Positions 1 to 9,958 of a DNA stretch of 64,000 bases are shown here, piece after piece (the first letter of the stretch is position 1; each line of letters starts with the position of its first letter). The DNA is from Streptomyces sp. 549. GTDB taxonomy: Bacteria; Actinomycetota; Actinomycetes; Streptomycetales; Streptomycetaceae. The position numbers and the translations under genes were made by a program. The notes under the pieces are model-generated. The model ran no database searches and was not told where the DNA came from. It saw nothing but the letters and a program-made list of their open reading frames with translations. Where the stretch lies: assembly GCF_030124175.1 (NCBI RefSeq), contig NZ_JASKMT010000001.1:248001-312000 (forward strand). The letters run 5' to 3'.

Positions 1-362
1 TGCATGGCGTGCCCGAGGGCACGCAGCAGCGCGGTGTCCTGCACGGCGTCCCGCGCGGCCCAGCGAGCCAGCATGCGCAGGTCCTCGGCGAGGCTTCCGG
101 TGTCCAGGTCGGCGAGGGGCGGGGGCGGCGAGCCGCAACCGCCCAGCGCGGCGGCGACCAGTTGGGGCTTGCCTCCCCACTGCCGGTAGAGCGTCGCCTT
201 GCTGGACCTGGTCCGCGCGGCCACGGCGTCCATGGTGAGCGCCTCGTACCCCACGTCCCTGAGCAGGTCGAGCACGGCCTCGTACAGCTCCTGCTCGCGT
301 TCCGGGGTGAGCTTGCTGCGGCTGCCCCGGCGGGCGGTCCCGTCAGCGGTCGGTGCGGTCAT
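1..362 (-). CDS. TetR-family transcriptional regulator (N-terminal part, cut by window edge)
   Basis: The minus-strand reading frame opens with an ATG at 362 and runs off the left edge, so only about 120 residues are visible. After a basic leader it shows a typical TetR N-terminal helix-turn-helix: a helix ending in DLLRDVGYEALTMDAVAART, then the recognition part SSKATLYRQWGGKPQLVAAAL at about residues 33-72. The ligand-binding domain lies mostly outside the window. The gene is divergent from the MerR gene at 668, and the space between them contains two strong palindromes that are good candidates for its own operator. TetR proteins next to acyl-CoA genes often repress fatty-acid catabolism; that role is inferred from position only. 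Confidence 0.85.
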   Translation of the reverse strand, partial: MTAPTADGTARRGSRSKLTPEREQELYEAVLDLLRDVGYEALTMDAVAARTRSSKATLYRQWGGKPQLVAAALGGCGSPPPPLADLDTGSLAEDLRMLARWAARDAVQDTALLRALGHAM

Positions 363-390
363 CGGATGTGCGCCTCACGGGTTCGCCGGA

Positions 391-473
391 TCATCGAAAC
401 GGTTTCGTCTCGATGAGAGTAACCAGGCGCCCCATCGAAACGCAAGCGGATCGATACTACTGCGTATCGATCC
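391..473. promoter_or_regulatory. Two candidate TetR operators in the divergent promoter region
   Basis: The first site (391-416) has outer arms TCATCG and CGATGA around an inner perfect palindrome CGAAAC-G-GTTTCG (395-407). The second (448-473) is a perfect inverted repeat with arms GGATCGATAC and GTATCGATCC separated by 6 bp. They lie 29-112 bp upstream of the TetR start, as expected for autoregulation. The rest of the 363-667 gap shows no gene; a smaller dyad TCACCG-tcc-CGGTGA (594-608) lies 60 bp before the MerR start and may belong to MerR. Confidence 0.6.
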
Positions 474-667
474 GAAGGCGTATCGATATGTTCACGTTCC
501 CGAAGGGGTCGGCAGCGCGCGGGACCGCGCACCCGGGCTGCGCTACCGGCCCGCCACCTCCTTCGAACACGCACGTCACAGCGCCGGGAGGTTTCACCGT
601 CCCGGTGAGACAGCAATACTGTCCAACACCGGAGGCACAGGTGCGGCAGAGGGAGAGGACGGTACGG

Positions 668-1417
668 ATGACGCAGCAGGCGGAGAGCACGGACCTGACC
701 GTGGACGAGCTGGCCGCCCGGGCGGGTGTCACCGTGCGCACCATCCGCTTCTACAGCACCCGGGGGCTGCTGCCGCCCCCGCAGATCGGCCCCCGGCGGG
801 TCGGCCGCTACGGTCCCGACCACCTCTCCCGCTTGGCGCTCATCGAGGAGTTGCAGAGCCAGGGCATGACGCTGGCCGCCATCGAGCGCTATGTGCAGCA
901 CCTGCCCGAGGACCTGACCAGCCACGAACTGGCCATCCACCGGGCCCTGGTGGCGTCCTGGATGCCCGACAGCGCCGACCAGGTGACACGGGAGCAACTG
1001 CGCCGCCGCTGCGGACGCGACCTCGCGGACGACGACGTCGAGCGGCTGCGGGCGATGAGCGTGGTGGAGCCCACCGACGATCCGGAGGTCTTCCTCGTCG
1101 ACCCGGGGCTGCTGCCGCTGGGCGTGCGCCTGCTGGACGTGCCGATCTCGCTGGAGTCCATCCTTGCCGCCCGCCGGGTGCTGCTGGAACACACCACGCA
1201 GGCGGCCCGCGAGCTGAGCCGGCTGTTCCGGGACGAAGTCTGGGAGCCCTACCGGGAACAGGACCCGGCGCCCGAGCAGGTGGAGCACATGAAGTCACTC
1301 TCGGCCCACATGCAGCCGCTGGTGGTGCAGGCGCTGCTGACCACCTTCCAGCGCTCGCTCAAGAAGGAGCTGCGGCACACGTTCCCGCAGGAACACCCTC
1401 CCCGCTTGGGGCACTGA
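668..1417 (+). CDS. MerR-family transcriptional regulator
   Basis: A 249-residue protein starting at ATG 668, behind a GGGAGAGG-type ribosome site. An upstream in-frame extension is possible, but the MerR domain begins only about ten residues after this ATG. Residues ~10-80 hold the winged-helix MerR DNA-binding domain (TVDELAARAGVTVRTIRFYS followed by the wing GPRRVGRYGPDHLSRLALI). The remaining ~170 residues form an effector domain without the metal-binding cysteines of the MerR/CueR type. It converges on the fadB-fadA operon and shares its terminator region. Control of the neighbouring acyl-CoA genes is plausible but not shown. Confidence 0.88.
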   Translation: MTQQAESTDLTVDELAARAGVTVRTIRFYSTRGLLPPPQIGPRRVGRYGPDHLSRLALIEELQSQGMTLAAIERYVQHLPEDLTSHELAIHRALVASWMPDSADQVTREQLRRRCGRDLADDDVERLRAMSVVEPTDDPEVFLVDPGLLPLGVRLLDVPISLESILAARRVLLEHTTQAARELSRLFRDEVWEPYREQDPAPEQVEHMKSLSAHMQPLVVQALLTTFQRSLKKELRHTFPQEHPPRLGH

Positions 1418-1452
1418 CCGCCCCTCCCCCACGCCGGGGGCGGGAGGGGCGG
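1418..1452. terminator. Bidirectional hairpin terminator between merR and fadB
   Basis: Arms CCGCCCCTCCC (1418-1428) and GGGAGGGGCGG (1442-1452) pair perfectly and lie directly after the MerR stop and 20 bp beyond the fadB stop. There is no U-tract, as is usual for Streptomyces terminators. Confidence 0.7.
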
Positions 1453-1472
1453 CGGGCGTGCCCGTGCGGTGG

Positions 1473-3644
1473 TCAGGCGTCGGTGAAGGTCTCGCCCCGG
1501 GCAGCCTTCTCACGCAGCAGTGCGGGCGGGGCGAAACGGTCGCCGTAGCGCTGCTGCAACTCCTCGGCACGGGCGACGAAACCGGACAGGCCGCCCGGAT
1601 AGCCGTTGACGTACTGCAGCACACCGCCCGTCCACGGCGGGAAGCCGATGCCCATGATCGAACCGATGTTGGCGTCCGCCACCGACGTCAGCACTCCCTC
1701 CTCCAGGCAGCGCACGCTGTCCAGCGCCTCGGCGAAGAGCATGCGCTCCTTCATGTCCTCGAACGGCACGTCGGCGTCCGGTCGGGTGAAGTGCTCCCGC
1801 AGGCCCGGCCACAGGCGGGTGCGGCGGCCGTCCTCGTACTCGTAGAAGCCCGCTCCGGCGCTGCGGCCCGTCCGGCCGAACTCGTCGACCAGCCGGTCCA
1901 CCACCGCGTCGGCCGGGTGGCCGGGCCACTCGCCGCCTTCGGCCTCCACCGCGCGCCGGGTCTCCTCGCGGATGCGACGCGGCAGGGTGAGGGTCAGCTC
2001 GTCCATCAGGGAGAGCACCTTCGCCGGATATCCGGCCTGCGCGGCGGCCTGCTCCACGGAGGCCGGCTCGACGCCCTCCCCCACCAGCGCGATGCCCTCG
2101 TTGAGGAACTGCCCGATGACGCGCGAGGTGAAGAAGCCGCGGGAGTCGTTGACCACGATGGGCGTCTTGTCGATCTGCCGGACCAGGTCGAACGCCCGCG
2201 CCAGCGCCTCGTCGCCGGTGGCGGCGCCGCGCACGATCTCCACCAGCGGCATCCGGTCCACCGGCGAGAAGAAGTGCAGGCCGACGAAGTCCTCGGACCG
2301 GGCGACGCCTTCGGCGAGCGAGGTGATCGGCAGGGTGGAGGTGTTGGAGCAAAGCAGCGCGTCGGGCGCGACGACGTCCTGGATCTCCTGGAAGACCTTG
2401 TGCTTGAGGGCCGGGTCCTCGAAGACGGCCTCGATGACCGCGTCGCATCCGGCGAGCTGCGCCGGATCGGCGGTCGGGGTGATCCGGGCGAGCAGGGCGT
2501 CGCGCTTCTCGGCCGTGGTGCGGCCCTTGGCCAGCGCGGAGTCCAGCAGACCGGCCGAGTAGGCCTTGCCCTTGTCCGCCGCCTCCTGGGAGACGTCCTT
2601 GAGTACCACCTCGATCCCGGCCCGCGCACAGGCGTAGGCGATGCCGGCGCCCATCATGCCCGCGCCCAGGACCGCGACCCTGCGGACTGTGCTCTGCTCG
2701 TGGCCCGCCGGGCGGCTGAGGCCCGCGTTCACTGCCTGGAGGTCGAAGAAGAACGCCTGGATCATGTTCTTCGAGATCTGCCCGGTGACCAGTTCGACGA
2801 AGTAGCGGGCCTCGATCACCTCGGCGTTCGCGAAGTCGACCTGGGCGCCCTCGACGGCCGCCGCCAGGATGTTGCGCTGGGCCGGGTAGGGCGCGCCGCC
2901 GGTCTGCTTGCGGAGGTTGGCGGGGAACGCGGGCAGGTTCGCGGCGAACTTCGGGTGGGCGGGGGTCCCGCCGGGGATGCGGTAGCCGGGTTCGTCCCAC
3001 GGCTGGCGGGACTCGGGGTGGGCGTCGATGAAGGCACGAGCCCGCTCGGTCATCTCCTCGGTGGTCTCCACCACCTCGTGCACCAGGCCCTTCTCCCTGG
3101 CCTTCTGCGGTACGAGGCGCTGGCCCTGGAGCAGTACGTTCATCAGGGCGTCGGTGATGCCCAGCAGGCGGACCGTCCTGGTGACGCCGCCGCCTGCGGG
3201 CAGCAGCCCCAGGGTGGCCTCGGGCAGGCCGATGCGTGAGCCGCGCGCGTCCAGGGCGACCCGGTGGTGGCAGGCGAGAGCGATCTCCAGGCCGCCGCCG
3301 AGGGCGGCGCCGTTGATCGCGGCCACCACGGGCTTGCCGAGTGTCTCGATCCGGCGCAGGTCCCGCTTGATCCGCATCCCGGCGTCGAAGACCTGCTGCG
3401 CGTCGGCGGGCGTGGCCCTGATCATGAGCCGCAGGTCACCGCCGGCGAAGAAGGTCTTCTTCGCCGAGGTGACGATGACTCCGCGGATCGTGTCGCGCTC
3501 GGCCTCCAGCCGGTCGGCGACCGCCGTCAGGGAGGTCCGGAACGCCTCGTTCATGGTGTTGGCGGACTGCTCGGGGTCGTCGAGGGTGAGCGTGATGACG
3601 TCGTCGGCGTCACGATCCCAGCGGATCGCCGTGGGCTCAGACAT
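1473..3644 (-). CDS. fadB: Multifunctional enoyl-CoA hydratase / 3-hydroxyacyl-CoA dehydrogenase (FadB type)
   Basis: A 723-residue bifunctional beta-oxidation enzyme that hydrates trans-2-enoyl-CoA and oxidises the resulting 3-hydroxyacyl-CoA with NAD. Residues ~10-200 are the crotonase domain, with oxyanion-hole segments FFAGGDL (65-71) and GGGLE (116-120). The Rossmann dehydrogenase domain starts with the dinucleotide motif GAGMMGAG (327-334), and the conserved histidine is in [13 protein letters not shown] (about 457). C-terminal 3HCDH domains follow, and the length matches the FadB/FadJ family. It is the last gene of a minus-strand run after the thiolase (82 bp gap), so the two can act together as the trifunctional beta-oxidation complex. 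Confidence 0.93.
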   Translation of the reverse strand: MSEPTAIRWDRDADDVITLTLDDPEQSANTMNEAFRTSLTAVADRLEAERDTIRGVIVTSAKKTFFAGGDLRLMIRATPADAQQVFDAGMRIKRDLRRIETLGKPVVAAINGAALGGGLEIALACHHRVALDARGSRIGLPEATLGLLPAGGGVTRTVRLLGITDALMNVLLQGQRLVPQKAREKGLVHEVVETTEEMTERARAFIDAHPESRQPWDEPGYRIPGGTPAHPKFAANLPAFPANLRKQTGGAPYPAQRNILAAAVEGAQVDFANAEVIEARYFVELVTGQISKNMIQAFFFDLQAVNAGLSRPAGHEQSTVRRVAVLGAGMMGAGIAYACARAGIEVVLKDVSQEAADKGKAYSAGLLDSALAKGRTTAEKRDALLARITPTADPAQLAGCDAVIEAVFEDPALKHKVFQEIQDVVAPDALLCSNTSTLPITSLAEGVARSEDFVGLHFFSPVDRMPLVEIVRGAATGDEALARAFDLVRQIDKTPIVVNDSRGFFTSRVIGQFLNEGIALVGEGVEPASVEQAAAQAGYPAKVLSLMDELTLTLPRRIREETRRAVEAEGGEWPGHPADAVVDRLVDEFGRTGRSAGAGFYEYEDGRRTRLWPGLREHFTRPDADVPFEDMKERMLFAEALDSVRCLEEGVLTSVADANIGSIMGIGFPPWTGGVLQYVNGYPGGLSGFVARAEELQQRYGDRFAPPALLREKAARGETFTDA

Positions 3645-3726
3645 GTGGTGGTCTCCAGGCGGGTTCTGTCGGGCACGGGGGAAGCGGGCGCCTGCCGCGA
3701 GCGGCGGGCTGCGGCCGGGCGCGGCG

Positions 3727-4941
<1,215 letters not shown>

Positions 4942-5038
4942 GGTCTGCGGCCTTTCGGTGCGGAGGGCTCCGACATCGCCGGAGGCTTCATGGAACGGAC
5001 GGGCGGGAACGGACCGGCGGGAACGGGCGGGTGCGGGA

Positions 5039-6181
5039 TCACCCGAGCAGGGACCGGCCGATGATCTCCTTCATGATCTCGGTCGTACCGCCGTAGATCG
5101 TCTGTATGCGGCCGTCGGTGAACGCCTTGGCGACCGGGTACTCGCTCATGTAGCCGTAGCCTCCGTGCAACTGGAGGCATCGGTCGGCGACCCGCTTCTG
5201 CAGCTCCGTCGCCCACCACTTGGCCATCGACGCGTGCACCGCGTCCAGTGTGCCCACCGTGTGGTCGCTGATGCAGCGGTCGACGAAGGTTCGGGTGACG
5301 GCGCACTCGGTAGCCATCTCGGCCACCTCGAAGCGGACGTGCTGCAGCTTGGACAGCGGACGCCCGAACGCCTCGCGTTCCTTGACGTAGCCGCGGGTCA
5401 GGTCGAGCAGTTGTTCGGCGGCGGTGACGGCGGCCACGGCGATGCTCATGCGCTCCTGCGCGAGGTGCGTCATCAGGTGCACGAAGGCGCCGTCCCGCTC
5501 CCCCAGCAGGTTGTCCTTGGGCACCCGGACATCGTGGAAGAACAGCTCGGCCGTGTCCTGCGCCTTCTGCCCGATCTTGTCGAGGTTGCGGCCCCGCTCG
5601 AAACCGGGCATGCCGCGTTCGACGACCAGCAGACTCAGCCCCTTGGCGCCGCCCTCGGGTGAGGTGCGGGCGACGACGACCACCAAGTCGGCCAGGATGC
5701 CGTTGGAGATGAAGGTCTTGGACCCGTTGAGCAGCCAGTGGTCGCCGCGGTCCTGGGCGGTGGTCGTGATGCCCTGGAGGTCGGAGCCGGCGCCCGGTTC
5801 GGTCATGGCGATCGCGGTGATGCACTCGCCGCTGCAGAAGCCGGGCAGCCACCTGCGCTTCTGCTCCTCGGTGGAGAGCGCCAGCAGGTAGGGGCCGACG
5901 ATGTCGTTGTGCAGCCCGACGGCCATGCCGGAAGCCCCGGCGCGGGTGAACTCCTCCATGAGCACGGCGCTGAAGCGGAAGTCGCCGGTGCCCCCGCCGC
6001 CGTACTCCTCGGGCACGGCGAGACCGAGCAGGCCCTGGCGCCCGGCCGCGAGCCAGGCGTCCCGGCTGACGATGCCGTCCCGCTCCCACTGCTCGTGGTG
6101 GGGTACGACCTCCTTCTCCAGGAAGGCACGCACCGTCTGCCGGAAGGCCTCGTGGTCGTCGGTGTAGATCTGCCGCTGCAT
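5039..6181 (-). CDS. Acyl-CoA dehydrogenase
   Basis: A 380-residue FAD-dependent dehydrogenase carrying out the first beta-oxidation step, acyl-CoA to trans-2-enoyl-CoA. The FAD/substrate signature [13 protein letters not shown] lies in the middle domain. The C-terminal signature [18 protein letters not shown] contains Glu368, at the position of the catalytic base. Length and domain order are those of standard short/medium-chain enzymes. The gene lies between the racemase-like gene and the thiolase on the minus strand. Its chain-length preference cannot be read from the sequence. Confidence 0.92.
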   Translation of the reverse strand: MQRQIYTDDHEAFRQTVRAFLEKEVVPHHEQWERDGIVSRDAWLAAGRQGLLGLAVPEEYGGGGTGDFRFSAVLMEEFTRAGASGMAVGLHNDIVGPYLLALSTEEQKRRWLPGFCSGECITAIAMTEPGAGSDLQGITTTAQDRGDHWLLNGSKTFISNGILADLVVVVARTSPEGGAKGLSLLVVERGMPGFERGRNLDKIGQKAQDTAELFFHDVRVPKDNLLGERDGAFVHLMTHLAQERMSIAVAAVTAAEQLLDLTRGYVKEREAFGRPLSKLQHVRFEVAEMATECAVTRTFVDRCISDHTVGTLDAVHASMAKWWATELQKRVADRCLQLHGGYGYMSEYPVAKAFTDGRIQTIYGGTTEIMKEIIGRSLLG

Positions 6182-6353
6182 TCCCCGTCACCCTCCTGTT
6201 CGGCCCTGGTGGGCCCTGTCAGCCTCGTCGGAGACGGGCCCGTGTGCTGTTCCTGTGCGGGCGGGAGGTGCGCTGCCTCTGCCGCGCAGCCCCGCGCCGG
6301 GTGCCGGAACCGGCGGCCCCGGCGGGAACCGGCGGCCCTGGCGGCCCCGGTGG

Positions 6354-7496
6354 TCAGTCAGGCGTGGCGGGCTGTTCCAGGGCCCAGTCGCGGGCCACCT
6401 CCGCGGTGTGCACGCCGGGCAGGGCGGGCCCGGAGCGCACCCGGGTGGGGGTGGCGGAGAAGCGCGGCGCGGGCGCCGGCTGGGTGATGCCCTCATGGGT
6501 CAGATAGGTGCCGCGGGCGGCAAGGTGCGGGTGGTGCGGCGCCTCGCTCAGAGACAGCACCGGAGCCACACAGGCGTCGCTGCCCTCGAAGACCCGCGTC
6601 CAGTGGGAGCGGGTCGCGGAGGCGAAGCGGTCCGCGACGGCCTCGCGCAGCGCGCCCCAGGCGGCGAGGTCGTGCTGCTCGGGCGGCTGGCGGAGCCCGA
6701 GCAGGCGCACGAACTCCGCGTAGAACCGGTCCTCCAGCGCGCCGACCGCCATGTGGCCGCCGTCCGAGGTCTCGTAGACGCCGTAGAAGGGGCAGCCGCC
6801 GTCGAGCAGGTTGGCGCCGCGCCGGTCCTGCCAACTGCCTGCCGCGAGCATGCCGTGGATCATCGCGGTGAGGTGGCTGGTGCCGTCCACGATGGCCGCG
6901 TCCACCACCTGGCCGCTGCCGTGCAGAGCGGCGTGCCGCAGTGCGGCGAGCACGCCCACGACGAGGTAGAGCGAGCCGCCGGCGTAGTCGCCGAGCAGGT
7001 TGGCCGGGACCGAGGGCGGGCCGTCGGCGGGGCCGATCATCCCCAGCGCTCCGGTCACGGCGGTGTAGCCGATGTCGTGCCCGGCACTTGCGGCGAGCGG
7101 GCCGTCCTGGCCCCAACCCGTCATCCGGCCGTAGACCAGGGCCGGGTTGCGGTCGAGGCACGGCTCGGGGCCCACCCCGAGGCGCTCCGCGACGCCGGGG
7201 CGCCAGCCCTCGATGAGCACGTCGGCCCGCTCCGCCAGGTCGAGCACGCGGGCGGCACCGCCGGGCGCCTTGAGGTCGACGAGCACGGACCGCTTGCCGC
7301 GGTTGGTGACGTCGCACCGAGGGTCGATGCCCAGCCCGGCGCCGCCGGGGCGCTCCACGCGCACCACGTCGGCCCCCAGATCGGCGAGGAGCATGCCGGC
7401 GAACGGGCCCGGGCCGATGCCCGCCAGCTCGACCACCCGCAGCCCCGCGAGCGGCCCGGAGGCGCGTGCGCCCGCCGCCGTCGTCCGATCCGTCAT
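6354..7496 (-). CDS. Alpha-methylacyl-CoA racemase-like family III CoA-transferase (CaiB/BaiF)
   Basis: A 380-residue protein starting at ATG 7496; an upstream in-frame start exists but adds non-conserved residues. The family III core GLRVVELAGIGPGPFAGMLL and LGADVVRVERPGG is present. The sequence AGHDIGYTAVTGALG places a His-Asp pair (His140) where racemases have their catalytic histidine. NLLGDYAGGSLY places Asp170 where they have the catalytic aspartate, so a racemase/epimerase of 2-methylacyl-CoA fits better than a CoA-transferase. Such an enzyme feeds (2S)-methyl-branched acyl-CoA into beta-oxidation, which fits branched-chain lipids and the downstream dehydrogenase-thiolase-FadB genes. 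A 172-bp gap separates it from the dehydrogenase gene. Confidence 0.85.
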   Translation of the reverse strand: MTDRTTAAGARASGPLAGLRVVELAGIGPGPFAGMLLADLGADVVRVERPGGAGLGIDPRCDVTNRGKRSVLVDLKAPGGAARVLDLAERADVLIEGWRPGVAERLGVGPEPCLDRNPALVYGRMTGWGQDGPLAASAGHDIGYTAVTGALGMIGPADGPPSVPANLLGDYAGGSLYLVVGVLAALRHAALHGSGQVVDAAIVDGTSHLTAMIHGMLAAGSWQDRRGANLLDGGCPFYGVYETSDGGHMAVGALEDRFYAEFVRLLGLRQPPEQHDLAAWGALREAVADRFASATRSHWTRVFEGSDACVAPVLSLSEAPHHPHLAARGTYLTHEGITQPAPAPRFSATPTRVRSGPALPGVHTAEVARDWALEQPATPD

Positions 7497-7543
7497 GCGA
7501 TCCCCGCCCGTGTGACACAACTGATGTAACACCAATGATGCTA

Positions 7544-7555
7544 AGAACGAGTTCT
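7544..7555. promoter_or_regulatory. Candidate AACnnGTT-type operator
   Basis: The perfect dyad AGAAC-GA-GTTCT lies 48 bp upstream of the racemase-like gene start, in an unusually AT-rich stretch that probably holds the promoter. An AACnnGTT core is typical of TetR regulators of lipid catabolism in actinobacteria. Confidence 0.45.
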
Positions 7556-7640
7556 GCTTTCCACAAGCCCCCTCAGGAGTGCATTACCCGACGGTACGGT
7601 GGGTGCACCGGTGACGGTCCGCACCAGCGGCCTCATCGGA

Positions 7641-7686
7641 CCGCAGCGACCCGCAGCGACCCGCAGCGACCCGCAGCGACCGCAGC
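7641..7686. repeat. 10-bp tandem repeat
   Basis: Four perfect head-to-tail copies of CCGCAGCGAC (7641-7680) are followed by a partial copy. They lie 56 bp upstream of the GTG start at 7743, in the leader of that gene and outside its likely coding region. Confidence 0.9.
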
Positions 7687-7742
7687 ACCCGGAGACGGGC
7701 CCTTCGTCGACGGCGTCCCTTGTCCCCGCACGAGGAGCAGGT

Positions 7743-8948
7743 GTGTCCCGAACCCACGATCTTGTCCTCTTCGGCGCCACCGGCTTCACCGGGCGCCTCA
7801 CCGCCGAGTACCTGGCCGCCCACGCCCCGGCGGACTGCCGCTGGGCACTGGCCGGACGCAGCATGGAGAAGCTGGAGGACGTGCGCAGGAGGCTCGCAGC
7901 GATCCGGCCCGAGTGCGCCGAACTGCCGCTGCTGTGCGTGGACGCCTCGGACGGCCCGGCGCTGCGCCGCCTGGCCGCCGACACGCGGGTGGTGGCCACC
8001 ACCGTCGGCCCGTACCGGCAGTACGGCGGGCCGCTGGTGGCGGCCTGCGCGGAGGAGGGCACCGACTACGCCGATCTCACCGGGGAGCCGGAGTTCGTCG
8101 ACACGGTCTACCTGCGGCACCACGAGCGGGCACGCCAGACGGGCGCCCGCCTCGTGCACGCCTGCGGTTTTGACGCGGTGCCGCACGACCTCGGGGTGCT
8201 GTACACCGTGCGGCACCTGCCGGAGGGTGTACCGCTGCGCGTCGACGGCCACGTCAGGGCCCAGGGCACGTTCTCCGGCGGCACGCTCGCGTCGGCCCTG
8301 GACGCCTTCAGCCGCGGGCCGCAGACCGCTCGGGCCGCGAAGGCCCGACGGCGGGCCGAGCAGCAGCCCGAGGGGCGGCGCCTGTCCTCCGCGCCGGGCC
8401 CGCTGCGCCGGGTCGGTGTCCTGCGGTCCTGGGCGGTGCCGCTGCCCACCATCGATCCGCGCATCGTGATCCGCTCGGCAGCCGCACTCGACCGCTACGG
8501 CCCCGACTTCCACTACCGCCACGCGGCGGCGGTACGCCGCCTGCCGGTGGCGCTGGCCGGATCGGCCGCGGTGGCCGCCGTGGCGGCGCTCGCCCAACTC
8601 CCGGCGGCACGCCGGGCGCTCTCAGGCCGGCTGCCCGCCGGGCAGGGGCCGGACGCGGAGCAGCGGGCCCGGAACTGGTTCTGGGTGCGTTTCATCGGCG
8701 AGGGCGGTGGGCGGCGGGTGTACACCGAGGTGTCCGGCGGTGACCCCGGGTACGGGGAGACGGCGAAGATGCTGGCCGAGTCGGCGCTGTGCCTGGCCTT
8801 CGACGACCTGCCCGCCACCGCCGGCCAGGTGACCACGGCGGTCGCCATGGGCGACGCGCTCACCGCCAGGCTGCAGCGGGCCGGTGTGCGTTTCCGCCTG
8901 GTGCGTACGGAGGATCAGCCGGCGAGTACCCAGCCGCCGACCACATAG
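7743..8948 (+). CDS. Saccharopine dehydrogenase-like NAD(P)-binding protein (trans-acting enoyl reductase type)
   Basis: A 401-residue protein started at GTG 7743 because GAGGAG lies 7 bp upstream and the Rossmann motif follows at once. The frame is open farther upstream, but through the tandem repeat. The N-terminus HDLVLFGATGFTGRLTAEYL is the dinucleotide-binding fold. The block ADLTGEPEFV and the Cys-rich HACGFDAVPHDLG are typical of the saccharopine-dehydrogenase-like family that includes mycobacterial trans-acting enoyl reductases. A hydrophobic C-terminal stretch (about residues 260-290) may contact the membrane. The substrate is unknown. It is divergent from the beta-oxidation operon, and its 3' end overlaps a tiny convergent gene. 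Confidence 0.8.
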   Translation: MSRTHDLVLFGATGFTGRLTAEYLAAHAPADCRWALAGRSMEKLEDVRRRLAAIRPECAELPLLCVDASDGPALRRLAADTRVVATTVGPYRQYGGPLVAACAEEGTDYADLTGEPEFVDTVYLRHHERARQTGARLVHACGFDAVPHDLGVLYTVRHLPEGVPLRVDGHVRAQGTFSGGTLASALDAFSRGPQTARAAKARRRAEQQPEGRRLSSAPGPLRRVGVLRSWAVPLPTIDPRIVIRSAAALDRYGPDFHYRHAAAVRRLPVALAGSAAVAAVAALAQLPAARRALSGRLPAGQGPDAEQRARNWFWVRFIGEGGGRRVYTEVSGGDPGYGETAKMLAESALCLAFDDLPATAGQVTTAVAMGDALTARLQRAGVRFRLVRTEDQPASTQPPTT

Positions 8949-9028
8949 ACGGTCGCGGCCAGCCAGCTCAGTGCCAGCAGTCCGGCGAGGGTGAGGCAGG
9001 CGGCCATCCGTCGGTTCGTCGTGTCCAT
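8915..9028 (-). CDS. Very small single-pass membrane protein (37 aa)
   Basis: A complete ATG-to-TGA frame encodes 37 residues. The N-terminus MDTTNRRM is short and polar, followed by one hydrophobic helix CLTLAGLLALSWLAATVYVV (residues 11-30) and the end GGWVLAG. The composition is that of a real membrane micro-protein rather than a GC-rich shadow frame. The last 34 bp overlap the end of the convergent saccharopine-dehydrogenase-like gene. The ribosome site is weak (GGGGC), so translation is not certain. No function can be assigned. Confidence 0.55.
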   Translation of the reverse strand: MDTTNRRMAACLTLAGLLALSWLAATVYVVGGWVLAG

Positions 9029-9089
9029 GCCCCGACTCTGCCCCGTTGCCGGGGCGGCCGGCATCGGTGCGGGTACTCAGTCGGCGTAC

Positions 9090-9806
9090 TCAGTCGGTGT
9101 ACTCCGCAAGGGTCAGGCGGCACAGGCGGTCGGCGTGCCGGGTGGTCTCGGGCTGGCGGTGCTCGCGGGCCAGCCGCAGGGTGTGGGCGCAGGCGGTGTC
9201 GAGCGTGGTGCGGTGCCCGACGGAGACGTAGACCGGCTTCGCCCCGGTCCGGGTCCGCAGCGCCGCGCCGACGGTCTCCTCCGTCCCGTCCGGCCCACCG
9301 TCCGTGAGCGGCGTGCGGGAGCCGCGTTCGGCGGCCGGCGGGGCGTGCCGGAATCGGAAGGGGTTCTTGGCGACGCCGATCGCGGGCAGGCCGGTGAGCA
9401 CTCCCAGGTGGCAGGCCAGACCGAACCGCCGGGGGTGGGCGAGGCCGTAGCCGTCGCACACCACCAGGTCGGGGGTGTGCCGGAGCGCAGCCAACGCGTC
9501 CAGCACGGCGGGGAGTTCACGGAAGGCCAGCAGACCGGGAACATACGGGAACGGCACCGGTCCGGCGGCGGTCGCCTGCTCGACCACCTCCAGCGTGCCG
9601 CCGTCCAGCAGCACGGCCGCCGCAGCGACCACCCCGCGGTTGTCGTCGTAGGCCACGTCCACGCCCGCCAGCAGGGTTCCGGCCGCACCCACGGGCGGGC
9701 CGGTGTCCTCCACCCGTACCAGCGGGCGCAACCGCTGCTGCACGGCGACGGCTTCGGCTTCGCCGCGCGGGGTGAGGTGCCGGGGCAGGTCTTCGGGGAG
9801 CCGCAC
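9090..9806 (-). CDS. nfi: Endonuclease V (deoxyinosine 3' endonuclease)
   Basis: A 238-residue member of the endonuclease V family, which nicks DNA (or RNA) one base 3' of inosine to start repair of deaminated adenine. Family blocks appear in order: GVDVAYDD with the metal-binding Asp50, FPYVPGLLAFRE (base-recognition wedge region), VCDGYGLAHPRRFGLACHLG, the lysine in IGVAKNPF, and PVYVSVGHRTTLDTA near the C-terminus. The length is normal. It stands alone, divergent from the CoA-transferase gene at 9959. Its 3' end carries a short direct repeat GTACTCAGTCGG. Confidence 0.92.
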   Translation of the reverse strand: MRLPEDLPRHLTPRGEAEAVAVQQRLRPLVRVEDTGPPVGAAGTLLAGVDVAYDDNRGVVAAAAVLLDGGTLEVVEQATAAGPVPFPYVPGLLAFRELPAVLDALAALRHTPDLVVCDGYGLAHPRRFGLACHLGVLTGLPAIGVAKNPFRFRHAPPAAERGSRTPLTDGGPDGTEETVGAALRTRTGAKPVYVSVGHRTTLDTACAHTLRLAREHRQPETTRHADRLCRLTLAEYTD

Positions 9807-9958
9807 GCACCCACGCTATCCGCTCCCGTCAGTCCGCCCCGGCCCGGGTGCGCCGACGCCGGATCCAGCCGTCGGCAGGCGGACCGCACGGGACGGCGGT
9901 CGGCAGGCAGGTCCGCGCAGGGCGGGGCGGCGGGTCGGGACGCGGGCACAATGACGGG

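Noticed and set aside
199..1548. 449-codon plus-strand frame across the TetR/MerR region
   Set aside because: It runs through the palindromic promoter and out of frame over the MerR gene, with Arg/Ala/Gly bias typical of non-coding frames.
1458..3239. Long plus-strand open frame (593 codons) across fadB
   Set aside because: It lies antisense to a clearly recognisable FadB and has the Gly/Arg/Ala/Val composition of a high-GC shadow frame.
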